DNA of 46,527 bases, from positions 1 to 46,527 of the forward strand of contig LSSN01006044.1 in the NCBI GenBank assembly GCA_001970855.1, in the 5' to 3' direction. The stretch comes from Smittium culicis (lineage: Eukaryota > Kickxellomycota > Harpellomycetes > Harpellales > Legeriomycetaceae). Shown here piece after piece: positions 22,568 through 32,955 of this stretch; position 1 is the first letter of the stretch; every line of letters begins with the position of its first letter. A model generated the notes under the pieces. The model saw only the letters and a list, made by a program, of their open reading frames with translations. It was not told the DNA's origin and ran no database searches. A program made the translations under genes and the position numbers.

Positions 22568-24978
22568 GTATCTTTAATATAATTTTGATATGCTAGATAA
22601 ACTTTGAATAACAATTTCTTTAATCTTGATTTTCTTCAAAAAGTTATTTACTTTTAAATTATAAAGTAAATTTACTTGATTTTTAAATTTTAATTTATTT
22701 AAAAAATTAATTTATATGAGCTATGTAAATTATGTATAGCTTTGAATCGAACTTGTGAAATTTTCGTTTAATTGTAAATAACACCTTAGTTACATCTAAA
22801 AAAAAATATGTGAAGCGGCAGAATTTTTTTTACCGAATTATTTCAGTATAGTCAAAAGTTGATTCTAAAGTTTCAGGCGAAATAAATCAACGTATCAATC
22901 GAATTTCTTTAGGTTTCAAAGATGATACTAATCGACTAAATAAGCTTTCTAAAAGTACCAAATACAATTCAAATCCTTATATTTGACTATTCCAACCATT
23001 TAAATATAATAAAACCTCAATATTTTTATAAAATATAGATTTTTTACTCTTTCGTAGCCCTTTCAATTTTTTGAATTGAATTGGAATAAATCCCTTTTAA
23101 CTTTCGTATCGCTTTCACAACAAATTTTCTATTTCTTTTCTCAACTCTATTTTGATTTTTTTACTCTTCATTTTATTAATTTAAATAATTTAATTCAACT
23201 ATAATCAATTCCTTTTTCAATAAATTTAAAGCTATAATTGATTTTTTAATGTGCGTAATAAATCTAACTAGGATGTCTAGCAACAAACGCTAACGCGAGC
23301 ACGAAAAAAAATAACGATAAAGACTGCCGCCATTAGCTAGAATAATTACATCATAACAAATATTTTAGTTGTATAATAAAAGACTATTCTAATATTGAGC
23401 TAAATAAAGAGTTGGTATATCACTTTAGAATCTCCAAAATTTATTATTTTAATTTAATTATATTTAGTAACAAAAAAAAAAGAATGTTTGATACAAATTT
23501 TTTTAATGAAAAAAATTTTATGCTGATATTTTTGATTAATTTTTTTATTAACTAATACGAGTAGAATAATTATTAAATCGTACATATTTAAAAAAATGTT
23601 ACGATGGAAAAAGTAAAATAAACTGATATGATTTTATAATTGAATAAATCAATTTATTAATTTTATAGTAGGCTTAGTAAAATCTGTTTTATTTATTTGT
23701 ATCAAATCTTTTTTTTTTTTTTTTTGAATTAAATCATTTAAACCTTTTTTGAGTGGTAGGATGTTTTTTAGCTAAAAAATAGTCAACAAAGTTCTATAAA
23801 ATATTCTAATTCTGAAAACCATTCAACTATTGGCTTACAGATTAATACCAGCAAATAATAAATTGCTATTAAAAATCAAATGAATCAATAAATTAGTTTT
23901 TTTTAAAAAATTATTGGATGAGTAAGAGTTAGAAGCAGATTCTTTAGTAATTCAATTAAGTATTAGAAAGTCTATTGAGTTAATTTCAATTAGATTTCAA
24001 GATTTTATAAAGTTGATTGATATGTTGAATAGTTTTGATTGAAACTTTTAGAATCAACTTAAAACTACTATTAAGAAATTCGAGAAAAAAAAAGTCCGCC
24101 ACGTCATGAATTTTTTTTTTTAGATGTTGCTTGGTCTTTTTTTAACAATTGAGCGAAACTTTTATAAATTCGATAGTAAAGACCTGTAATGAATTTGCCT
24201 TGCAATATTGTTATGTAGATTACTGTTCGTGTTAGATTAATTAAATGACAGATTGCCATTAGATTGACTTGTGCATGGAATATGTTTTTTTTGTACCCAA
24301 TTATATTAATTAAGTTGTAATGTATTTGCCAGATAAATTATTTTTGATTGTTATATAAATCTAAGACAGTACTTGGCGAATAGTATTTTATTTTTTCTAA
24401 GGCTTTTATAGCTTTCGTACAAAACTAAGCGTAAATTAAGATAAAATAACAGGTATAAATACTTGATTTTCAAGTTTCAAATGAAATTTAAAAGAAAATT
24501 AAGTTTTATTTGCTAGTCTGTGCTAGAGTTTATTAAATAGCCAACCATACTAATTTATATCATTCTGTTAATTTGATTGGATAAATAGAAAGTCAATTAT
24601 TCAAATATCTTTGGGATAATAATTAAAATAAAATATATTGCCAAGTGTGAATACAAAAATTAAGTTACTGTTTTGCAAAGCAGACTAAAATAATATCTTG
24701 TTTAGTCTGTAAAAGCATTTATTTAGCGCTTTATCTCAATTCGCACATAGCCCTACACTTTTGTATTGCTTTAAATCATTTTTCATATCCTTCCATCACT
24801 CGTTCAACGACACTCAGGCATATAACTTATTCAATAAAGTATTTATCGGTTTATCTTGCAAAAGTTTTGAATCCTCTATATCGAGCTTTACAACCAATTC
24901 TTAACGAAATACCTTAGAAAATACTCTCAAAAACATCAAAATAATACATATATAAATTGCATAATATACATTAATAAT

Positions 24979-25722
24979 ATGGCTGTAATACCTGAACATT
25001 TATTTAGGCGCGATGGAATCACCAACCAAGAGGTGTTAAACGCAATCACTCCCACTAAGGAACAGCAACGTACATTGTATGTTATGGCCGGATATCTTGT
25101 ATTCATACTTATATCATGGAATACTCCAATACTCAAACAAATACTTTACCCTTTTAAACTTGTCACTGTAGCTTTCCATGAATTTAGCCACGCTTTTGCT
25201 GGAGTCTGTACAGGAGCAAAAATAATGGCAATTACTGTTGATCCAAATGAAGGTGGTGCAACTTTGATGAGAGGCGGATTCTGGTGGTTCACTATGCCAG
25301 CTGGGTATCTCGGCAGCTCCTTTATTGGAGCTCTTATGATTATGTGCGGCTACAATGATTTGGCTTCGAAAATTATGTCTGTAATAATTATCCTATGCCT
25401 CGTATCCACTCTTTTCTGGGCACGGAACTGGCTCACCCGCTTTATTACTGTTCTTTTCATTATCCCAATTGTTCTGCTATGGATCTTCTTTAACGGAGTC
25501 GGCTTAAGATACTTTGTTTTGTTTATGGGTGTAATGAGTTGCTTTTATTGTTTATGGGACATCGTTGAAGATTTAGTTGTAAGAAAGGTCAATGAAAGTG
25601 ATGCTTCTAAATTCGCAAAAGCCACCGGTTTTCCATCCCAATGTTGCGGCTTCATTTGGTTCGTTATCTCCTTTATATTTTTCGTTGCTGGTGTTTTGCT
25701 AGGAATAGTGTTGTTTAAATAA
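24979..25722 (+). CDS. M50B-like membrane metallopeptidase-family protein
   Basis: A single-exon 247-aa protein of the fungal peptidase M50B-like family. The zinc-binding HExxH is intact as HEFSH at residues 67-71, inside a hydrophobic segment as in site-2-type proteases. A second conserved acidic motif, DIVED, lies at 194-198, followed by a conserved NESDASKFAK stretch. Hydrophobic segments near 34-60, 104-124, 132-148, 153-172, 174-193 and 224-246 predict a multi-pass membrane protein. The GG-rich loop between the first two (EGGATLMRGG, 91-100) is also characteristic of the family. The start is the first ATG after a run of stops. Proteolysis has not been shown for most members, so the substrate and cellular role remain open. 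Confidence 0.9.
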   Translation: MAVIPEHLFRRDGITNQEVLNAITPTKEQQRTLYVMAGYLVFILISWNTPILKQILYPFKLVTVAFHEFSHAFAGVCTGAKIMAITVDPNEGGATLMRGGFWWFTMPAGYLGSSFIGALMIMCGYNDLASKIMSVIIILCLVSTLFWARNWLTRFITVLFIIPIVLLWIFFNGVGLRYFVLFMGVMSCFYCLWDIVEDLVVRKVNESDASKFAKATGFPSQCCGFIWFVISFIFFVAGVLLGIVLFK

Positions 25723-26272
25723 TTTTTTCATTATTCGGCCTTGATTTATATCCTATATCCATCAAACTTTTATCATTGTAATATTTCTGACTCTTTTATA
25801 GTTATCATGTATACTTTTTTTATAATTATTTTCCTCTTCTCCATACAATTACAATGTCTTCATTCGATCTAATTATCGCTATTCATTTATTATGAAATAA
25901 GAACTTTAAATAAAAATATTTACCATTAGAATCTATTTATTCATGGGCTCCAACAACACTGATGAACTTTAATGAAGTTCAAATAATATTGTTTTTTGAT
26001 TCTAAGATCTTTTTACCCAATGATACCTACTTTTAATTTGACTTTGGCATTAACTTCAGTCATATTTTGTCAAAGAGAGTGGTGCATTTTTAATGAATAC
26101 AGTTTGAATGAACATTTTAAGTTGAATTAAAAGCAATTAATATCATCAGCACAGCTTCTGTAAAACTAAAAAACAGAAACTGTGGGGATAAATAAAAATG
26201 CTAATTTACACGTTCAAGGGATTAATATAAAATAATACGATAAAACTAAATGGCGCTAGTAAAAAAAAAAAA
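25723..26272. other. Convergent intergenic region
   Basis: Spacer between the 3' ends of the M50B-like gene (+) and the HAD phosphatase gene (-). It is AT-rich with no coding signal and should contain both 3' untranslated regions. Confidence 0.7.
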
Positions 26273-27382
26273 TCAATCTTCATAAGGTGGTAGGCCATAT
26301 TCTTCGGGTACAAAGTCCAAAAGAGATCCAAGAAGTATATGAGCTCCATGTAAATTATCTGGAATATTGGATTTGTTAAGAAATCTGAAATCTGGGATCC
26401 ATATAACCTATTAAAGCATAAAGTAAGAATTTTAACCAAGAATGTAAAATGAAAAAAAAACTTGCGTAACAAATGAACAAAGTAATTTGAAAAAAGGATA
26501 GGGGATAAGATTAAATGGAAGAGAATGGGAATAGGAAGGTGTCAATACCTTCATTCCAGCATTGCAGCCAGATTTCACGCCATTATGTGCGTCTTCAAAT
26601 ACCAAACATTCTTCGTTTTTAAGATTCGGAATTTTTAGCAAATCTCTAGCTACAAAATATATTTGAGGGTTTGGTTTCAAATGGGTTATTGAAGCATCGT
26701 CTCCACAAGTGATATTGTTTCCAAAGAGTGAAAAGAGCTCGGAATGTGAATTTATTTTGATTTCAAAGAAATTTCTGTAAGAGCTAGTTGCAATCGCGAT
26801 AGGTATTTTGAATTTGTGCAAATGCCTGATGAGCTTTTCAGCGCCAGGCATGAGTTTAGCCTTTTTGAATACCTCTTCTTTGATTATATCAACTCTTGAA
26901 ATAAATTCTTGAGGTGAAATATCAATCCCGGTTCTTTGAATCAAGATGTTTGTTGCCTAATTTTATAAGATTAAAAATAAAGAAAAAGAATAAATTTCCG
27001 AAAATATTACATATAAAAATGGGGAATGAAATAATCAACAATAAAGAGGGAAAAAAGATAAGTAATTTTACGTCTAATGACTCTCTGCCCATCATTTCTT
27101 CTTTAACATCGTTCGTTAATCGCGTTCCAAAGTCCTTTAAAACGAAATCTAGTAAAAACAAAAAGAGATTATGAAAAATGAACTGATTATAGAATTATAA
27201 TTATAGGTTCTGTATTTAAAATACCAATTGCTTCAGAATAGAGGATTTCTGTGTCCTAGCATGATATAAAAATAACAGAAAAATAATATTACAACAATAA
27301 TATAATAGATGAGCTTAAATCGGTTTACTAGCAATGTTCCATCGACATCGAATAATACAGCCTTTATCTTGGTATCAGACAT
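26273..27382 (-). CDS. HAD-superfamily hydrolase, pseudouridine-5'-phosphatase (HDHD1) type, five exons
   Basis: Exons 27382..27329, 27255..27225, 27148..27072, 26956..26549 and 26407..26273 join with GT..AG introns and matching phases to give 234 aa, against about 228 aa for human HDHD1. HAD motif I is FDVDGT (nucleophile D12, acid D14), with DTE directly after it across the first splice. Motif II is ATSS at 110-113. Motif III is the Lys of KPNP at 148. Motif IV is FEDAHNG, with E175 and D176 binding Mg. The cap-domain signature GRESLDATNILIQ is assembled only by splicing, and the C-terminus FVPEEYGLPPYED matches the family ending. The family dephosphorylates pseudouridine 5'-phosphate and similar sugar phosphates. 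Substrate assignment within HAD families is always less sure than the fold. Confidence 0.93.
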
Positions 27383-28234
27383 TTTTATAAATTTCAAAAA
27401 AAAAAAAGTATAAGCTTAGTTGAAATATCAAGAAACTAATTTCTACACTTTGACCGTAACTGAGCAGAACCTATTTATATTGAACTAAAACTACTTCTGA
27501 AGCAAACCATCTTGCACTTTTGTAAAATTATTAACTCGCTAGATTTTTTAAGCCTATTTCCTATTTGATATGTAATCTTAGATATCCGATGAAACTGAAT
27601 AATTCGATTTTATTTTGTTTGTACGAAACATGGTTGGTTATGCTTGATAAAATAAATTACACCCCCGAGTTGGCTAACAATAATCATGACTAATACTTAT
27701 AAATACCGTAATAGTCCATAATTGGATACAACATAAACTAATGTTAATCTATTGGATAATAAATTTTAAACTCTAATTAACAGTTAAGGTTTTATTCTTT
27801 TATTATTAAAAGCAAGCCTATTATTTACATAAATGTATATTATACCAATGATTCTTAAAGCCTAGGAATTTAATTACTTCAACCGAATACTGTTGGCTAT
27901 ATTTCGAGGATCTAAATCGGTCTACCGCGCGGGGAAGGGTTAATTAATCATTATTTTTTATGTAGTGGTTATATGAGAGATTATTTCCTGGAGCCAAGCT
28001 TTTCCTCCCAAGTTTTCCCGCCATATCAACATTACTTTTATTTTTAAATATAACCAGAAAATACCACCAAATAGTTATAAGATACAATCAATACCTTTGC
28101 CTAATTTAAAAAGGCAGAAAAAAATTCTAAAAGAAATAATTCCGCTTTAGTTAAGAATATCCCATATTAAGTATAACAGCCTTTAATATGATAAAATATT
28201 GTATTTCAAAAAAAACCAACAAAAATCTAATACG
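27383..28234. other. Intergenic region between HAD gene and DIRS element
   Basis: AT-rich upstream region of the HAD phosphatase gene. It contains one TTAA-flanked terminal-repeat-like motif (27922-27943, listed). No coding sequence is seen. Confidence 0.6.
27922..27943 (-). repeat. Isolated piggyBac-like terminal inverted repeat next to TTAA
   Basis: Read on the minus strand, TTAA is followed by CCCTTCCCCGCGCGGTAG. This closely matches the right terminus of the TTAA element ending at 42242 (CCCTTCCAGGGGCGGTAG). It looks like the right end of another member of that family, but I could not find a left partner upstream. It may be a solo remnant. Confidence 0.45.
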
Positions 28235-28430
28235 CAACTATTCTTCACTTACACTAGAACAGTCTAGACTGTTTTTCTGGACCGTAAGGTCCTCATAACG
28301 ATTTGTGGTAGATCTTTCATCTACATTTCATTTTATTGGTAGATATTAATAGAATTGGTAAGTAAAGACTGATATAAAATAAATAAAATAAAGTTATAAA
28401 ACCATAGACATCATTTCCATGGTATAAGTA
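28235..28430 (-). repeat. DIRS left inverted terminal repeat
   Basis: Its reverse complement aligns over most of its length with 42257-42434, including TTTATTTTATAT..., ATTAATATCTACC and the GACCTTACGG/GGCCTTCGG end block. The outermost 30 or so bases (from CAACTATTCTTCAC) are absent from the right repeat but are present, reversed, in the internal region at 32664-32732. Confidence 0.85.
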
Positions 28431-28558
28431 GCCATTTCTAAAGCCTCATTTCGCGCAGATAAAAAATAAATTCTAAAAGAAAATATCTAATAAATCTTTA
28501 AACTTTACTTTAATATGAACAATGAATTCCTAAAAAAGCAAAGAACAAAAACAGAGTT

Positions 28559-29200
28559 ATGAAGCTCTTGGAATTCAAGTTCGAACGCTCAACTCAGCGT
28601 TTGAAAACTTTCAAGAAATCATCAACCCCAGAATCTAGGCTAAAAACTATACACTTGAAAGGATCTGTAAAACAGATGGTGAGTCCTAAAACTATTGTTC
28701 TAAGTGTCCCAGTCCCGAGAACCAAGCGTGATATGGAAACCATGACTGTGTGTACAAATTTGCATCGCAATCGGTATCTATAATTAATAAATGATGCCCC
28801 GCGCCAAGAGAGGGGTTTTTTAAATTGAATGAAATAAAAAAAAACATTAAACTCACCTAACACTCAGAAATGGATGACAAATTATTTTCCGAATCCGAGC
28901 AGTTTGCCTTTGATCTCACAAAGATCGGGTTATACATCGAAGAAATATCAAGAGAATTAAGAAATATAGTTGATCCGACAGAACTCGAGACTAAGCTCTT
29001 TGTTGAAGAGATCAGCGTCAGCTCCCAAGATCTTGCCAGACTTGCGTTTCACTACGCGCTAATGTGGATAAATTCAAAAAGAGACTCTTTATTCCAAAGT
29101 TCACGAATGACAAAGATCTCGCCACTGCAGAACCTGGAACAGATATCCCAGAGCACCAATACTCGTTCCATCCCAATGCAATTTAAAAAAAGGTAATTAA
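28559..29200 (+). pseudogene. 5' ORF remnants of the DIRS-like element
   Basis: Two short frames, 28559-28783 and 28870-29196, occupy the place where a DIRS element carries its first (gag-like) ORF. The second begins MDDKLFSESEQFAFDLTKIG and is mostly helical and charged. I do not see a diagnostic gag motif, so the assignment rests on position between the left repeat and the RT. Neither is likely to be functional. More scraps in other frames reach about 29743. Confidence 0.45.
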
Positions 29201-30229
29201 AAGACAGTCAAGAAGAAAAGGAAACTGCATAGAAAGCACTCTCCAGAAATCCTTTAAACAATTATCCGCACCAATTACACAACCAGTATCAGCCTATACG
29301 ACGAAGCCCCAACTACCTGGGAATCAGAAAATCTAGATGGGTAAGTAGCTCAAAATGAAATTAAACTGATCAAAAAATCAGCTATAGAAGCAGCCAAGGA
29401 AACGGAAGCCAGTACACCTATATTCAGATACCACAGTGAAACTAAGGTACCAACTCGAGTAACCAACAGGGGTTTCAGAGTGGATCGGGAAAAAATCTGG
29501 AAGCTCTAGTTTATATGGAAAGTACGAATATCTTCAAAGACTGAAGTCATGGGCCAGGCTAAAAACGACGGACTATTACAACAGGGAAAATTATTTCGAA
29601 AAAATAAAAATTTTAATAAACTCAGAAAGTGTACCCTCAAACCAAGAAATAATATTTGGAAGGTATTCTGTCACAGACCTTTGGCCCGCCGGTCAGGGAA
29701 ATACTTTTTCACCAAAAAGTACCAGAATGAACCAATAAGTTGATAAAAAAGAAAAAATTTTATATTAAAAATCGGGAAAAAAGACCGGAAACCGATTTCC
29801 TCGAGGTTCAGAAACAAATTTCCCAGTAAAATCAAAATTTTTTTAAAAATGGTTACTCAAATCGTACAACCACACACACTGCAAGTTATGCATCACTGTC
29901 TATCAAACCGGCTCAACCAATTGTTAAATCACATAAAAAACTAGTTGGTAATCCATATATTGAAAAATGGGTAGAAAATACTATTCACAAAGCAACCATC
30001 CCCTACCAATAAGAAAATGTAAAATCTTCCAGTGACTCATTAGCATGCCATTGGCTTGAATATCCAGAAATATTTAGACTTAGGGACAATAAGAGTAGCA
30101 TTGGATACAAAAAAAAACCTTTTCTCACCAATAATTGGGAAGGAACAACCGGAGAAGATACGCCCGCTATGAGTATCATGAATATCAAAGAATTCGTCAT
30201 AAAGATAAGTTTCAAGATGGAAGGTACTT

Positions 30230-30710
30230 GTCGCTGAGAGACATGATATTAATTGGAGATTTTTATTTAAAGCTGGATATAAGATCAGAGTATCACAATG
30301 TTCCTTTAAATTGAGAATCAGAGAAATGTGCCGCTTCATGCACACCGACACGATATACGAGTTCCTCTTGCTGCCATTTGAACTAATTACCGCTACGAGA
30401 GTGTTCTCAAAATTACGAAATCTGCAATCGAGCCACTCAGATTGATCGTAATACGCTTCATTTTGCACATAGACGATATAGATATGATCGAAGTTTCACC
30501 GGAGGAATGCTATAGACACACAGCGATAACTCTGAAGAACATGGAGAATCTTGGATTCACTATGAAACTCAAAAAAAAAAACAGTTAATATTCAGAAAAA
30601 CCGTCATAAATTCCTAGGCGTAGAGTTAGACACCCTGAAAGTGTCGATAAATTTGATCCAGGAAAGATCAAAGAAAATCAGAAGGTAAGTTCGCAAAGCC
30701 ATTCACCGCC
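30230..30710 (+). pseudogene. DIRS reverse transcriptase remnant
   Basis: Several RT blocks are legible across three frames. Motif A reads MILIGDFYLKLDIRSEYHN near 30243-30300. The following block reads YEFLLLPFELITATRVFSK near 30358-30414, where the usual LPFG has become LPFE. Motif C reads LHIDDIDMIE at about 30463-30492, where YxDD has become HIDD. A downstream LGF-type block reads FLGVELDTLKVSINLIQE near 30611. Stops and frameshifts separate the blocks, so the enzyme is dead. Confidence 0.8.
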
Positions 30711-30937
30711 AGATAACAGTAATACAAGCAATGGGATTAAGCATCCTATTTTATGCAGCAGCAGCTGCAATAGGGTCTACTGCAATTTAATCAAGATAGC
30801 TTCAAATCGACAAAAAAAAAACGCCCTAAAGAAGCAAAACTTTAGATACAGCGCGCCTTTCCCACTCTCAGCACTGACGCTGAGCGATCTGAAGCAGTGG
30901 GACACCCAATTAAACCATCGAAACTCGTCGTCATTGA

Positions 30938-31690
30938 TGCTGAAACCCTCAAATCCAAACGAAAACGTACCTGCTACAACGAATGCTTCTGGAACCGGCT
31001 GGGTAATAACAAGCAACTTATTGTCCATGGCGGGAGTTTGGAATCTGAAGACTCAAGCCGAATCATCGAATTACAAATAAGCAGTCACCTTACTACATTC
31101 TCTGAGACTACATGCGCATCTCTGGAAATATACAAAAGTGAGAATACAAACAGACAACCTGACCACAAAATAAATCTTCATGAACAAAGGAAAGACGTCA
31201 AATCGCAAGATATTAAATCTTGTAAAGGAATTTTGGGAAATAACCATGAAGAACAACATCAGAGTAGACATAAACAATATAGCCGGATCCGAGAATATAC
31301 TAGCAGATTGGCTGTCAAGGAACTCCCACAAAACGTGGGAATGGAGGCTGCCCACGCACTTGTTCAACTCAGTGAACAGAAAGTGGGGTCCTCTAAAGAT
31401 CGATTTATATGCTTCAGCGGTAAATCGACATCTAATAAGGTATTATTCTCAAATACCAGATCTAAATTCAATGAGTATGGATGCTCTCGCCAATCCTTGG
31501 CCGAAATTGGGGGCTTATGCAAACCCACCCTCACTCTTACTACTCCCAACTCAGCGCTGAGCAGCGATGGAAAATATATAGATGGTAATTATAGCACCAA
31601 ACTGGACAGCTCAACCATGGTACCCATTATTACTGAGGATTGCTATATGCCCTCCTATGATACTACTGGGGGCACACCCTCAATGTGAAA
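30938..31690 (+). pseudogene. DIRS RNase H and linker remnant
   Basis: One frame runs through this part with only a few stops. It shows TNASGTGWVITSN (the DAS..GWG block with Asp changed to Asn), then QTDNLTTKSIFMNKGK and NIAGSENILADWLSR (the ..NxxADxLSR block). KIDLYASAVNRHLIRYYS and APNWTAQPWYPLLLRIA follow, which are conserved in the RNase H to recombinase linker of DIRS-type elements. It is the best-preserved part of this element. The other overlapping frames here are shadows. Confidence 0.83.
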
Positions 31691-31691
31691 T

Positions 31692-32640
31692 TTGCGCGTG
31701 GAAAATATCAGGGAAAGCCCACAAAAATTATCTCCGTCTGTCTTGCAGCTGATAAATCAATCTATCTGGCTAGCTAAAAAACGAAAGTATTCTTCATTCC
31801 TAAAAATTTATATTTCACGGGCTTTCGTTAATCGAATAGATCATATAAAATATGATCCATTAAATCAGGAAAACTAACTTGCATCACTGAAATTAAAACC
31901 TGCAGCAGTTTTGATTCACGCTATGCAATCTCAGAATACTTGAGAACGCTGTACTCAACAATCAGCCCAATAACCTCAGGCAGAAGAAACAGCAAACTAT
32001 TGAATGAGATAAAAAATAGGGCAGAAAAAAGCTCTTACCAATTCCCTACATGGAACATTGAGCAATTGTTAATTTACCTTAATAAATGGGGCAAAAACGA
32101 GGACCTAAACTTAAAATTTTTAGCCAAAAAAGTAGCTACTTTCCTGGAATTGTCAAATTTTTGAGGCTCACAAGTGAATTTCAAGAAATTCAACACTTTC
32201 AAATTAGAAAATCTAAAGACGGAAAACCACTGTACCTCTGCTTTCCAAGAAACAAGGGTAAGTGCCAAAAATCATTTTTCTTGCACCTTTAGGCGAAAAT
32301 ATAAATAATTTTCCTATAAAAACTCTGAAATTATATTTAAAATTGACTGAAAGCTGTGCTATTGACGAGTACATAAACAAAATTTTCTTTGTATTTGCAC
32401 ATAATTCAAAGCCACAATCAAACAAAACTATTGAAAATTGAGTAAAATTATCCTTATTGGCTATTGTATCCAATAACTATGCTCATAGTAATTGAGCAGT
32501 CTTAACTAAAAAAAAATTTTTCCTGGAGTTATTGCTTGAAAAAATATTACTCCAGGAAGAATGGAGTAGAGCAATCGCATTCAATAATTATTATTTCAAA
32601 CCAAATAATAATAGGTCAATTTCTCAATCTGAAAACTCAA
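31692..32640 (+). pseudogene. DIRS tyrosine recombinase remnant
   Basis: The N-terminal core-binding part is seen as LINQSIWLAKKRKYSSFLK near 31752. The start of the catalytic part reads FLAKKVATFLELSNF (about 32121-32163), followed by a stop where the first catalytic Arg region should lie. The C-terminal block reads NNYAHSN, TGA, A near 32473-32500, so the Arg of the family H-x-x-R motif is a stop codon. RAIAFNNYYFKP near 32572-32605 corresponds to the final W/F...Y tyrosine block. Several frameshifts separate these pieces. Confidence 0.7.
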
Positions 32641-32663
32641 CAATTCTCAAAAAAACAACACAC

Positions 32664-32757
32664 CAATCGTTGAGAAGACCTTCGTTCCCGAAGAACAGTC
32701 TAAACTCTCCTAAGTTAAGTGAAAAATAGTTGATGACTGTTTTAGGGACTGAAGGTC
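32664..32757 (+). repeat. DIRS internal complementary region
   Basis: The first part, 32664-32732 (from CAATCGTTGAGAAGACC to AAAAATAGTTG), matches the reverse complement of the left terminus 28235-28304. The second part, 32730-32757 (TTGATGACTGTTTTAGGGAC), matches the reverse complement of the right terminus at about 42408-42434. The two parts share the TTG at 32730-32732. In DIRS elements this region templates completion of the termini and forms the circular junction. Confidence 0.85.
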
Positions 32758-32813
32758 ACGAAAATTATTGACCCTTCCTATACTTCCCTAAAGGAAAATT
32801 GCCTCGTAGACTT

Positions 32814-32830
32814 AGAACCTTAACCCTTTC
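32814..32830. repeat. LINE target-site duplication, left copy
   Basis: AGAACCTTAACCCTTTC, identical to 38425-38441. The bases outside differ on both sides. Confidence 0.9.
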
Positions 32831-32955
32831 TCTTTTTAAATGTGTTTATTTATAATAAAACAATTATAACTTAATAAAAATGTGAATAGATTTGTAATTA
32901 TATATAGGTGTAGGAACTGGAGAAAGAGAAGAGGGGAAAACGAGTGTTGGTGATA

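Larger units (their letters stand above)
20700..24978. other. Long AT-rich region without genes
   Basis: About 4.3 kb of very AT-rich DNA with frequent stops in all frames. Apart from an (AAT)n microsatellite and one strong hairpin (both listed), I see no coding, RNA or transposon signal. The final part should contain the promoter of the M50B-like gene. A TATATAAA lies close to the ATG, but in this background it carries little weight. Confidence 0.6.

Noticed and set aside
30897..31688. 263-aa plus-strand ORF in the DIRS element, the longest one there
   Set aside because: The conserved RNase H motifs lie in a different plus-strand frame with a few stops. This longer frame has no recognisable motif.
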